Shown: in pieces, positions 54,469-61,977 of the stretch | Position numbering within the stretch: position 1 is the stretch's first letter | How the letters are laid out: each line of letters opens with the position of its first letter | Source of the DNA: Fen-1258 sp947085815 | GTDB taxonomy: Bacteria; Bacteroidota; Ignavibacteria; Ignavibacteriales; Melioribacteraceae | Direction of reading: 5' to 3' | Assembly (NCBI GenBank): GCA_947085815.1 | Contig: CAMTXU010000018.1 | Span: 1 to 64,000 of the forward strand | DNA length: 64,000 nucleotides | Program-made: the position numbers and the translations under genes | The notes under the pieces: model-generated | The model's database searches: none | The model's input: the letters and a program-made list of their open reading frames with translations, nothing else | Told to the model about the DNA's origin: nothing

Positions 54469-54520
54469 ATTTGAGAAAATTTCTAAGTCACTCTTCTTCG
54501 AAGGACTTCTTAAAATTGTC

Positions 54521-54598
54521 GTCATTCCCGCGAAAGCCTGCTTACCGGCAGGCAGGCGGGAATCCAAAAAATAGACTCCCGCATACGCGGGAGTGACA
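54521..54598. repeat. Palindromic CATTCCCGCG repeat pair
   Basis: GTCATTCCCGCGAAAGCC with a nested GCCTGC-ttacc-GGCAGGC palindrome, then GGCGGGAATCC, and a second unit GACTCCCGCATACGCGGGAGTGACA. It matches the ends of the GIY-YIG element at 53128-53488 and ends close to the P5C dehydrogenase stop at 54629. Confidence 0.65.
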
Positions 54599-54628
54599 AA
54601 ACACTTCGCTGCTTACTTAAAGAATTGT

Positions 54629-56266
54629 TTACTTCTCAAGCATGAAGGGATAGCGGAAATCTTTTCTTGCAACAAAATTTTCTTTAATCGTTCGTGGTGA
54701 AACCCACCGGACTAAGTTTAAGAAACTTCCGGCTTTGTCATTTGTTCCGCTTCCCCGCGCACCGCCGAATGGCTGCTGCCCTACAACCGCACCCGTTGGT
54801 TTATCGTTAATATAAAAATTACCGGCAGCATGTTTTAAAATTCTATCCGCAGTTATTATTGCAGTTCTATCCTGAGCAAAGATAGCGCCTGTTAATGCGT
54901 AAGGAGAAGTCTCATCACACAAATGTAATGTCTCTTCGTACTTTTCATCCTCGTAAACATAAACGGTTAGAACAGGTCCAAAAATTTCTTCTTCCATAGT
55001 TTTAAATTTTGGGTCTGTTGTTACAATGATAGTCGGATTGATGAAGTAACCCACTTTATCATTAAATTTTCCGCCCACAATTATCTCCGCATCTTTTGAT
55101 TCTTTTGCGTACTGGATATATCCGGTAATAGAATCGAAAGCTTTTTTATCTATGACAGCGTTATTGTAGTTTGAAAAATCAGCTACATCTCCGGTTTTCA
55201 ATTTTTTCAACTCGGTTACCATATAATTTTTCACTTCGGACCAAATTGATTTTGGAATATATGCGCGCGATGCCGCAGAACATTTCTGTCCTTGATATTC
55301 AAACGCGCCCTGAATTAATGAAACACCGAGAAGTCTTACATCTGCACTTTTATGAGCAAATACAAAATCCTTACCGCCGGTTTCGCCAACAATTTTAGGA
55401 TAAGTTTTATACTTGGGAAGATTATTCGAAATAGTTTTCCACATCTGCTGAAATACCGGTGTACTTCCTGTAAAATGAAGTCCTGCAAAATTTTTATCGT
55501 TGAAGATAATATTTCCGAGTGTTGAACCTGAACCCGGAAGAAAATTTATTACACCTGGAGGTAAACCAGCGGCTTCCAGCAATTTAATAGTGTAGTATGC
55601 TGAGTAAACACTTGTACTTGCCGGTTTTAAGATTGAAACATTTCCCATAATAGCGGGCGCACCGGGGAGATTAGCATTGAAAGTAGTAAAATTAAACGGC
55701 GCTATTGCGAATACAAATCCTTCAAGCGGACGGTACTCCATTCTATTCCACATTCCACGGGGAGAATGAGGGGGCTGTTCCTGATAAATTTTGTTAGCGT
55801 AATAAATATTGAAGCGGAAGAAATCTGCAGTTTCGCAAGCGGCATCAATTTCTGCTTGATGAGCATTCTTGCTCTGTCCCAGCATTGTGGCTGCATTAAG
55901 TGTATAACGCCAATCTGTTAATGTGATCATGTCTGCAGCTCTAGAAAAAATTGCCGCTCTATCCTGCCATTCCATAACAGACCAAATTTTGTACGCTTCC
56001 ATTGCGGCGTCAATTGCCATTTGAACTTCTTTCTCGCCGGCCTTATGATATTTCCCCAAAACTTTTTTGTGATTGTGAGGAAGAACTATATTCTCTGTAT
56101 TTCCGGTTCGAATTTCTTTACCGCCGATAATCAAAGGGATATCAACTTTTTGATTTTGCATCTCGGCGAGCTTTGCTTTTAATAATTCTCTTTCCGGCGT
56201 GCCCGGTGCGTAAGACTTTACTTCTTCATTATCAGGTAAAGCTAAATTAAATATTGCATTTGCCAT
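54629..56266 (-). CDS. Delta-1-pyrroline-5-carboxylate dehydrogenase, mitochondrial (ALDH4A1) type
   Basis: 545 residues. Oxidises glutamate gamma-semialdehyde to glutamate with NAD; animal ALDH4A1 also accepts the 4-hydroxy form made from hydroxyproline. Residues of the catalytic site are visible: SPFNFT-like APFNFTTF, GETGGKD with Glu near 295, and QGQKCSAASR with Cys 329, ending GNFYINDKPTGAVVGQQPFGGARGSGTNDK. The N-terminal helical extension (SYAPGTPERELLKAKL) also matches ALDH4A1. No PutA fusion. It closes the hydroxyproline cluster. Confidence 0.93.
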   Translation of the reverse strand: MANAIFNLALPDNEEVKSYAPGTPERELLKAKLAEMQNQKVDIPLIIGGKEIRTGNTENIVLPHNHKKVLGKYHKAGEKEVQMAIDAAMEAYKIWSVMEWQDRAAIFSRAADMITLTDWRYTLNAATMLGQSKNAHQAEIDAACETADFFRFNIYYANKIYQEQPPHSPRGMWNRMEYRPLEGFVFAIAPFNFTTFNANLPGAPAIMGNVSILKPASTSVYSAYYTIKLLEAAGLPPGVINFLPGSGSTLGNIIFNDKNFAGLHFTGSTPVFQQMWKTISNNLPKYKTYPKIVGETGGKDFVFAHKSADVRLLGVSLIQGAFEYQGQKCSAASRAYIPKSIWSEVKNYMVTELKKLKTGDVADFSNYNNAVIDKKAFDSITGYIQYAKESKDAEIIVGGKFNDKVGYFINPTIIVTTDPKFKTMEEEIFGPVLTVYVYEDEKYEETLHLCDETSPYALTGAIFAQDRTAIITADRILKHAAGNFYINDKPTGAVVGQQPFGGARGSGTNDKAGSFLNLVRWVSPRTIKENFVARKDFRYPFMLEK

Positions 56267-56413
56267 AAACTGAATTTTCCCATATTGTTTGGTTGAATTT
56301 ACTTATTACTATTAAAACAAAGAGAGTTGGAAAAAAATTCAAATAGGAAGAGAATTACAAAAAATGTGAGAATTCAAAACAAGAACAATGATTCTGCGCT
56401 TGATCAAAGAATA

Positions 56414-56686
56414 TTATTCTTCAATTGACGGAATTAAAAAAGACGCAACATATAGCTCACCGCTTGTCCTAAGAGAATGCATTACGCCTGCCGGGACGAT
56501 GAATTCTTTTTCAACATTCAATTCTATCTCTTCATTTTCTAACACACCAAAACCCGAACCTTTAACACAATAGAATATTTCATCATGCTTTGGATGTTTG
56601 TGCAATTTGACATTACTTTCCATAGAAATACGGTAAACGTTTGTTACAATTTTATTTTTGTATTCTTCTAAATTAATTTCAGCCAT
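56414..56686 (-). CDS. Small single-domain cupin protein
   Basis: 90 residues of one cupin barrel: HKHPKHDEIFYCVKGSGFGV carries the metal motif HxH...E, with a late PAGVMHSL giving the second His. Roles could be a dioxygenase, isomerase or small-molecule binder. It lies 33 bases after the aminotransferase gene and is probably co-transcribed, but its function in the pathway cannot be told. Confidence 0.82.
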   Translation of the reverse strand: MAEINLEEYKNKIVTNVYRISMESNVKLHKHPKHDEIFYCVKGSGFGVLENEEIELNVEKEFIVPAGVMHSLRTSGELYVASFLIPSIEE

Positions 56687-56719
56687 TTATTAAGCCCGGT
56701 TTAGAGTAAATAAATTATT

Positions 56720-57841
56720 TTATGCGAGAACCTTTTTCATTGAGCTGATGAAATACTCAATCATTTTTTCGTTGGAATTATAACCCATTAAACCGATGCG
56801 CCAAATTTTTCCGGCAAGTTCACCAAGACCGGCGCCGATTTCCAAATTGTGTTGAGCAAGCAAATTAATTCTAACTTTAGCTTCATCAACTCCATCCGGG
56901 ACTTTGATAGCCAGAAGATGAGGAATTCTTTCGCCGTTTGGTACAATCGGTTCTAAACCAAGTTCGTCTTTCAATCTTGAAATAAATTTTGCGCTGTTTC
57001 CTTTATGTCTGCGCCAAGCGTTTTCAATTCCTTCTTCTTTAAGAATCAGAAGCGCTTCATGCAGTCCGTAAAATTGATTGCTTGGAGCTGTGTGATGATA
57101 CATTCTTTTAGCTCCGCCGCTCCAATAACCTGTTAATAGATTCAGATCGTTGAACCAGCTTTGTACAGGAATTTTTCTATTCTTGATATGATGAACCGCC
57201 CGATCACTAAAACTTATGGGGGACATTCCGGCTACACATGCCAATCCTTTCTGCGAGCATGAATAGGCGGCATCAAGCTTCCACTCATCAACAAAAACAT
57301 CTATTGCGCCGAGTGATGTAACCACATCTGCAACAACAAGACAATTATGTTTGTGCGCAATTTCTGAAAGCAGTTTTATATTTGAAAGCGCACCGGTAGA
57401 TGTCTCTGCATGGACAAACGAAACAATTTTTGCATCGGTGTTTGCTTTAAGTGCGTCTTCAAGTTTTTGAGGTTCAATTGCGCGTCCCCATGTTTCTTTT
57501 ACAGTAACAACTTGTCCGCCAATCTTCTCAACAATCTGTATCATTCTATTCGCAAAATATCCCCCGGTGCAGACAATAACTTTATCGCCGGGTTCAATCA
57601 AATTCACAAGGCAGGCTTCCATTCCAAGCGAGCCGGGACCTGAAAGAACAAACGTTGCATCGCTTTCTGTTTTAAATGTGTATTTGAGTAACGATTTTAT
57701 TTCATCCATGAGTCCGATGAATTGAGGATCTAGATGACCGAGTGTGGCTTGGGACAATGCTTCCAAAACTTTCGGATTAACATTTGAAGGACCGGGTCCC
57801 ATCAAAATTCTATTATATGGTTTGAATGAATTGTGCGACAT
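56720..57841 (-). CDS. Alanine-glyoxylate aminotransferase-like class V enzyme
   Basis: 373 residues. Resembles human AGT and bacterial serine-pyruvate/glyoxylate aminotransferases: LMGPGPSNVNP, GDKVIVCTGGYF, HAETSTGALS, Asp in ADVVTSLGAID for the pyridine nitrogen, PLP Lys 198 in YSCSQKGLACV, then MYHHTAPS. Transfers an amino group from alanine or serine to glyoxylate, giving glycine. The start has AAAGGA. In a cluster with a HOGA1-like aldolase that releases glyoxylate, this is the expected detoxifying step. Confidence 0.9.
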   Translation of the reverse strand: MSHNSFKPYNRILMGPGPSNVNPKVLEALSQATLGHLDPQFIGLMDEIKSLLKYTFKTESDATFVLSGPGSLGMEACLVNLIEPGDKVIVCTGGYFANRMIQIVEKIGGQVVTVKETWGRAIEPQKLEDALKANTDAKIVSFVHAETSTGALSNIKLLSEIAHKHNCLVVADVVTSLGAIDVFVDEWKLDAAYSCSQKGLACVAGMSPISFSDRAVHHIKNRKIPVQSWFNDLNLLTGYWSGGAKRMYHHTAPSNQFYGLHEALLILKEEGIENAWRRHKGNSAKFISRLKDELGLEPIVPNGERIPHLLAIKVPDGVDEAKVRINLLAQHNLEIGAGLGELAGKIWRIGLMGYNSNEKMIEYFISSMKKVLA

Positions 57842-58029
57842 TATATTTCCTTTGTAGAAAAGGATCTATGACCCTTCCAATTTTATTTAGTCTAAAAAGC
57901 CATACTCAATTAGCAATAAGTAATCTCGATACATAGGGATTTGTTCTTTGATATTATCTATAACTCTTGTTGATTTTTAACACAGTACCTTGTTAGGTGC
58001 TTTTAATCTTATTGCACGAAATAATATTT
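57842..58029. other. Intergenic region with weak terminator
   Basis: About 188 bases with no gene. GTACC-TTGTTA-GGTGC followed by TTTT near 57983-58002 could end a transcript. The AGT leader is at the left edge. Nothing else stands out. Confidence 0.35.
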
Positions 58030-58512
58030 TTAATCAATCTTTAACGGTGGATCAACAATCTTCATATCATGTTCTTCAAAAACTTTGGTAATCTCTTCGT
58101 TGCTAGGTGGTGAATTCCACAAATCTGTTACTTTGAAAAATGCTTCCATTTTCCCGGCTGGAAGATAAGATACAATCATCTTGCCTTTTTCTGTTAATTG
58201 AATAAAAGCGTGCTGAATATTCCTTGGAAGAAAAATTGTATCGCCAGCTTTCATCGTATATCTGTTTTCTCCGACTTGAAAATGATACTCTCCTTCAACA
58301 ACATAAAACCACTAATCTTGAAACGGATGGAGATGTAGTGGAGAACCTCCATTTGGCGTTAGTCCGGTTTGTTCAAAGACTGCTAAATCGCCCTCAGTAT
58401 CTTTTGCTGAAATCTTAATATCTAAAGTATTAAGAGTAACCCCTTTCATTCTAAAGTGTTCACCATATCTGGCATAACCCGAATTTACTTTGAACCCTTT
58501 ACTCGTTCGCAT
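58030..58512 (-). pseudogene. Cupin-domain protein, in-frame TAG
   Basis: From ATG 58512 (AAAGGA upstream) a cupin of about 160 residues reads through GSPLHLHPFQD, then TAG at 58312-58314, then in the same frame WFYVVEGEYHFQVG and NIQHAFIQLTE, with a full ending. The residue at the stop is Glu in this motif (QDEWFYV), so GAG to TAG is enough to explain it. The longer frame to 58620 is hydrophobic and not needed. Broken gene or read-through. Confidence 0.75.
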
Positions 58513-58651
58513 TTTATTTCCTTTCTTCATTATTTCATTAACAGCAATTTTATATTTTACTAAAATTGTCATGGGATAAAGAGCAAGTATTGATACAATA
58601 AATTTATTCATGTTCATCATTATTCTCCATAGAACATTAATGTAAAGTACT

Positions 58652-58689
58652 TAACTATTATTTAGGGAGAGTCAAGGACTTTTCCCCAC
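58652..58689. repeat. Direct repeat, left edge of the toxin-antitoxin island
   Basis: TAACTATTATTTAGGGAGAG then TCAAGGACTTTTCCCCAC, 38 bases, matches 60938-60975 at 31 positions in the same orientation. It is a small hairpin (GGGAGAGTC / GACTTTTCCC). A further shared block CACTGAAATTAGTTTACC then CCGCTTTGC (58697-58723) recurs at 60175-60202. Confidence 0.7.
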
Positions 58690-58761
58690 TCTACCGCACT
58701 GAAATTAGTTTACCCCGCTTTGCTAGGTAGTACCTGTTTAGTAGCGGAATATATGGCGCTG

Positions 58762-59085
58762 CTATCTTAGCAATCTATTTATCAAGATTTCTTGAATATT
58801 TCTTCTTCCGTCAATAACAGAATGTATATAGATTAAGTTGTTTTCAATCTCGTAGATTATACGGTAAGGTTTATAATGAATCTCTAAATAGTTTTTAATT
58901 CCTGTAGGTCTCAGTTCAGGTGGAATGTGTCCTCTCTCTGGATATTTTTCCAGTTTATAACAAGTTTCTTCCAAAGCATCTAAAAGTTTATTTGCAGATT
59001 GGACACTATCATTCAATGCAACGTAGAAAAATATCTCTTTAAGATCGAGTTTGGCTTGAGGATCAATAATGACTTTATATTTCAT
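58762..59085 (-). CDS. RelE/ParE-family toxin
   Basis: About 107 residues. Compact RelE/ParE fold: KYKVIIDPQAKLDLKEIFFYV, LEKYPERGHIPPELRP, then HYKPYRIIYEIENNLIYIHSVIDGRRNIQEIL. ParE-type members poison gyrase and RelE-type cut mRNA; which applies is uncertain. The antitoxin gene is immediately upstream, and a TTG start option at 59091 would overlap it. Conserved Arg residues are present. Confidence 0.88.
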   Translation of the reverse strand: MKYKVIIDPQAKLDLKEIFFYVALNDSVQSANKLLDALEETCYKLEKYPERGHIPPELRPTGIKNYLEIHYKPYRIIYEIENNLIYIHSVIDGRRNIQEILINRLLR

Positions 59086-59087
59086 AA

Positions 59088-59360
59088 TCAATGATCAGAT
59101 TTCAATTCGTTACGAATATCAGTAAACGTTTCTTGAATTCCTTTTGCATTTTTACTGTTACCTCGAGTCATAGCAAGTAATTTAAGCATAGCCATTGTTT
59201 CTTGAGTTTTTTCATAAACTTTTATGTCTTGAACAATTACTTTTGCTTCACCATTCTGAGTAATTACATAAGTTTTTTGTTCCTTATTAATTTCCTCAAT
59301 TAGGTTAGCTGCATTAGCTTTTAGATAACTAATTGATTTTACTGATTCGCTTAACCTCAT
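59088..59360 (-). CDS. Phd/YefM-family antitoxin
   Basis: 90 residues: N-terminal DNA-binding Phd/YefM fold (SESVKSISYLKANAANLI, KTYVITQNGEAKVIVQD) and an acidic C-terminal tail that would cover the toxin. It precedes the toxin gene by two bases. AAGGA lies before its ATG. A TAGAC-N8-GTCTA dyad sits upstream at 59376-59393 and is a likely operator. Confidence 0.9.
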   Translation of the reverse strand: MRLSESVKSISYLKANAANLIEEINKEQKTYVITQNGEAKVIVQDIKVYEKTQETMAMLKLLAMTRGNSKNAKGIQETFTDIRNELKSDH

Positions 59361-59375
59361 GCTGTAGTCCTTTTT

Positions 59376-59393
59376 TAGACCAAATATAGTCTA
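59376..59393 (-). promoter_or_regulatory. Likely operator of the Phd/YefM module
   Basis: TAGAC, eight bases, GTCTA: a perfect 5-bp dyad beginning 16 bases before the antitoxin ATG and containing TATATT on the minus strand that may be a -10 element. Antitoxins of this type repress their own operon at such dyads. Confidence 0.4.
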
Positions 59394-59418
59394 CCTTCTC
59401 AATAATTTCAAATTAATT

Positions 59419-59437
59419 TTAGCCGCATAGCGGCTAA
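59419..59437. terminator. Hairpin TTAGCCGC-ATA-GCGGCTAA
   Basis: A perfect 8-bp stem with a 3-base loop directly after the decayed outer-membrane gene and ahead of the antitoxin. It is flanked by a weaker TTGAGA/TCTCAA dyad. Serves as a terminator or a repeat unit. Confidence 0.55.
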
Positions 59438-59455
59438 TTGGGTTGAGATTTTTTG

Positions 59456-59999
59456 TTAAAGCAATAAACCAAAACCAACTCCAAGTGTAATAATATCAAC
59501 TGTTTCAAGGTTCCTTGCAGAATATGTCACAGGATAAGTTAAATATTTATACTGAACTTTAGAATATAATCTGTGATAGGATAGTTCAAAATTTAGTAAG
59601 CCAAACTTCTAAATAAAAGCAGAAGTGCCAATACGCACGCCAAGACTGGTGCCATCATCTCGATCAACATATCTTGTTGCGTTACCTTCTGTATCTTGCA
59701 AATGATATTTATTATAACCCAAACCAGCAGCTATATACAAATCATTAGCTTCATTCGAAATAATGTTGCAGTAAACGCTTAATTCATAATTTGAAAATGA
59801 AAACAAATCTTTACGTTCTCTTCGAATAGACAGTAAATAATTTGCCATATTCCAAAACTTTCAGCTACCGGGATAGATAGTGAAAGTTTTGCCCCCAAGC
59901 CCCTATACCAAATATATTAACTCCTAGTTTATTGCTCTGGTGAAAAATATCAGCATTATAACTAACCATAAGCAATATTAAAGTATATCTTAGTTTCAT
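59456..59999 (-). pseudogene. Decayed small outer-membrane-like protein
   Basis: From ATG 59999 the frame reads MKLRYTLILLMVSYNA (signal-like), KLGVNIFGIGAWGQ, then shifts frame near NF. The next frame has a TGA (TIYPGS-stop-KFWN), then NYLLSIRRERKDLFSFSNYELS and GLGYNKYHLQ, a TAG after TSAFI, then KFGLLNFELSYHRLYSKVQY and ends GVGFGLLL. The alternating pattern looks like a small beta-barrel. One frameshift and two stops make it dead. Confidence 0.65.
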
Positions 60000-60024
60000 C
60001 CATAAACTTTGGAGAAGTTATTCA

Positions 60025-60233
60025 ACCTAACGACGTTGCCGCTAACCGGAAGCCCAGAACAACAAAGCCGAATAGTTGCAATTACTTTTTATTTTAAAAA
60101 AATATTTCTTAGAACAACCTACCTTAAAGAGCAACTAATTTTTACAACGCAACTTTATAATAACTCAATTGCCACACTGAAAAACAGTTTACCCCGCTTT
60201 GCGGGGCTGTCCGTGTTGAGCGGCTGGTTAGCC
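60025..60233. repeat. Long imperfect inverted repeat with attC-like ends
   Basis: The left arm (60026-60055: CCTAACGACGTTGCCGCT then AACCGGAAGCCC) matches the reverse complement of the right arm (60203-60233: GGCTAACCAGCCGCTCAAC, CGGACAGCCCC) in its CTAAC, GCCGCT, AAC and CGGA words. The 210-bp interior has no clear gene and a shared block CACTGAAAAACAG then TTTACCCCGC (60175-60195). It could be an integron-type attC relative or a MITE. Confidence 0.4.
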
Positions 60234-60249
60234 TTTGAAATTTATTTTC

Positions 60250-60278
60250 TTGACAACATGTCATATCTGACATATCTT
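60250..60278 (+). promoter_or_regulatory. Promoter with overlapping operator ahead of the HigBA module
   Basis: TTGACA (60250-60255), 17 bases, TATCTT (60273-60278). Across the spacer the words TGACA, TGTCA and TGACA alternate so that TGTCA-TATC-TGACA (60259-60272) and TGACA-ACA-TGTCA (60251-60263) are two overlapping perfect dyads. The toxin ATG is at 60285. This fits autorepression by the antitoxin. Confidence 0.6.
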
Positions 60279-60284
60279 TACACC

Positions 60285-60617
60285 ATGATAATTCAAGATA
60301 AACCTCTCATCTGGTTGCATGGAGAGATTAAAACTCCTCCATTTTCTTCTGCCGCAAGGATAGAAACTGGATTTCTTTTCAGACTTCTTCAGATGGGAGA
60401 GAAATAGAAAATGCCACATTCGAGACCAATGCCTAGTTTAGGTTCTAATTGCCATGAAATGCGAGTAAATGATGAAAGAAATACTTGGCGGATTATATAT
60501 AGAGTTGATGATGATGCAATAATAATTCTTGAAGTATTCAAAAAGAAAACTCAACAGACGCCTAAGAATATTATAGATGTATGTAAAAAGAGAATAAAGG
60601 AGTATGACAATGAATAA
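60285..60617 (+). pseudogene. higB: HigB/Gp49-type toxin, in-frame TAG
   Basis: From ATG 60285 the protein reads KPLIWLHGEIKTPPFS, RIETGFLFRLLQMGEK, TAG at 60405-60407, then in frame KMPHSRPMPSLGSNCHEMRV, WRIIYRVDDDAIIILEVFKKK and the usual KRIKEYDNE end. 110 codons match the family. The codon at the stop is normally Leu or similar, one base from TAG. A shorter product from 60411 (68 residues) would lack the N-terminus. An upstream extension to 60009 is non-conserved. Confidence 0.7.
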
Positions 60618-60921
60618 ACAGAAACAAAAAAACCTAGAGAAAAAAGGTTGGAAAATGGGTTCAACTACAGAGTTTCTCGGTTTATCTGAAGAAGAATCTT
60701 CATACATAGAATTAAAATTAAAATTAAGCACCAATTTAAGGAAGTTGCGAACTGAGCAAAAACTAACACAAGTTGAACTGGCAAAAATTCTTAAATCAAG
60801 CCAATCACGTGTAGCAAAACTTGAAGTAGGTGATCCTTCTGTTTCACTTGATCTCATTATTAGATCCTTATTAGCTCTTGGCACATCAAACAAAGAAATT
60901 GCTAGAGCTATCTCCTCTTAA
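60604..60921 (+). CDS. higA: HigA-type XRE antitoxin
   Basis: 105 residues. The C-terminal helix-turn-helix reads LRTEQKLTQVELAKILKSSQSRVAKLEVGDPSVSLDLIIRSLLALG (a five-helix XRE fold; given as region 50-95). An N-terminal charged tail (KQKNLEKKGWKMG) covers the toxin. It overlaps the toxin gene by 14 bases, the toxin-first order of HigBA. It probably binds the TGTCA/TGACA operator at 60259-60272. Confidence 0.88.
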   Translation: MTMNKQKQKNLEKKGWKMGSTTEFLGLSEEESSYIELKLKLSTNLRKLRTEQKLTQVELAKILKSSQSRVAKLEVGDPSVSLDLIIRSLLALGTSNKEIARAISS

Positions 60922-60937
60922 TATTTAGTGAAAAGGC

Positions 60938-60975
60938 TAACTATTCCTTAGGGAGATTCACAGACTCTTCCCTAC
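60938..60975. repeat. Direct repeat, right edge of the toxin-antitoxin island
   Basis: TAACTATTCCTTAGGGAGAT then TCACAGACTCTTCCCTAC matches 58652-58689 at 31 of 38 positions and in the same orientation. It lies five bases before the aldolase stop at 60980. Confidence 0.7.
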
Positions 60976-60979
60976 AATT

Positions 60980-61867
60980 TTATATTAACAATCCCGAACT
61001 AACTAATATTTGTTTTAGTTGTTCTTTGTCAGCATCGTTTAATTTTGAAAGCGGTGAGCGTGGTTCACCGCCAAAATATCCAAGTATATCCATCGCTGCT
61101 TTTAAGCCGGCAACACCGAACTTTGCCGTAATTGCTTTATTAACCGGCAGCATTCTTTTCTGCAATTCAAGCGCTTCCGGATGTTTTCCTTCTTCAACAA
61201 GTTTATGAATTTGAACACACTCATTCGGGGCAATGTTTGCAAGAGCAAGAATACCGCCAACAGCGCCTGCTGAAAAACCGGAATATAGAACTGATGCTGT
61301 TCCTATGATTATCGCAAACTCTTCCGGGGTCTGATCGATCATCTCCGTTGTTTGCCGGATATTCTCCGAACTGTTTTTAATGCCGACAATATTTTTGTGC
61401 TCGGCTAATTTTGCCACCGTCTCGGCTTCAATATCAACGCCGGTGAATTTGGGAACATTGTAAATAATTACCGGAATTTTTGTTTGATCTGCAACCGCGG
61501 AAAAATATTTTATATATGCTACGGGTTTCATCTCTGATTTGTAAAATGACGGGGTGAGTATCAAAGCATAATTTGCGCCACGGTCAGCCGCATCATTCGA
61601 CAATGAAATTGTTTCTCTAATTGAATCTGATCCTGTGCCGGCGATTAGTAATTTCTCTTCCGGAATATTTTTCTTCACCTCTTCGACGAGTTTCAATTTT
61701 TCTTCACGTGTAAGAAAAACACTTTCACCGTTGGAGCCCATAACAACAAAGCCGCTCAATCCGGTTTTGTTCCATTTGGAAAAATTTCCCGCCAGCTTAT
61801 CAAATGCAACTTCATCATCAATGAATGGAGTTGCAATCGGCGGCATTATACCTTTTAGTTGTTTCAT
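60980..61867 (-). CDS. HOGA1-like 4-hydroxy-2-oxoglutarate aldolase (DHDPS superfamily)
   Basis: 295 residues. Splits 4-hydroxy-2-oxoglutarate to pyruvate and glyoxylate, the last step of mammalian hydroxyproline breakdown. It has GFVVMGSNGES (residues 40-49), Tyr136 in IIYNVPKFTG, Schiff-base Lys164 in GIKNSS, and the HOGA-like closing segments GAVGGILALAN and FGVAGLKAAMD, GYFGGEPRSPL. GSNGE rather than the GTTGE of dihydrodipicolinate synthase sets it apart. AAGGA precedes the ATG. A palindromic repeat separates it from the ProDH gene. Confidence 0.85.
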   Translation of the reverse strand: MKQLKGIMPPIATPFIDDEVAFDKLAGNFSKWNKTGLSGFVVMGSNGESVFLTREEKLKLVEEVKKNIPEEKLLIAGTGSDSIRETISLSNDAADRGANYALILTPSFYKSEMKPVAYIKYFSAVADQTKIPVIIYNVPKFTGVDIEAETVAKLAEHKNIVGIKNSSENIRQTTEMIDQTPEEFAIIIGTASVLYSGFSAGAVGGILALANIAPNECVQIHKLVEEGKHPEALELQKRMLPVNKAITAKFGVAGLKAAMDILGYFGGEPRSPLSKLNDADKEQLKQILVSSGLLI

Positions 61868-61877
61868 TTCTATTCCT

Positions 61878-61971
61878 TGTCATTCTGATGACGAGCCGAA
61901 GGCGGGGAAGAAGAATCACTAACAGATAAACTTTGAGATTCTTCGCCCGTTGGATCGGGACTCAGAATGAC
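61878..61971. repeat. Palindromic TGTCATTCTGA repeat
   Basis: TGTCATTCTGA at the left, GGGAAGAAGAATCAC, then TGAGATTCTTCGCCC and TCAGAATGAC at the right. The core matches elements at 14.5, 19.3 and 23.7 kb without their outer terminal repeats. It lies between the ProDH and aldolase genes of one cluster. Confidence 0.65.
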
Positions 61972-61977
61972 TTGTTA

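Noticed and set aside
60009..60284. An N-terminal extension of the HigB-like frame back to 60009
   Set aside because: The sequence is the long inverted repeat and shows no family similarity; the promoter at 60250-60278 lies within it and HigB starts at 60285.
53169..60617. Recoding of TAG or TGA as a sense codon in this organism
   Set aside because: dnaG, the GH13 gene, the CDF transporter and the ProRac-family gene all end in TAG and family lengths agree with that, and many other genes end in TGA, so both are used as stops.
60980..61867. Bacterial LhpC-type deaminase of the epimerase pathway
   Set aside because: The partner racemase-family gene has the Cys/Thr dehydratase pair, not an epimerase pair, and the aldolase looks like HOGA1; ProDH plus P5C dehydrogenase also fit the other route.
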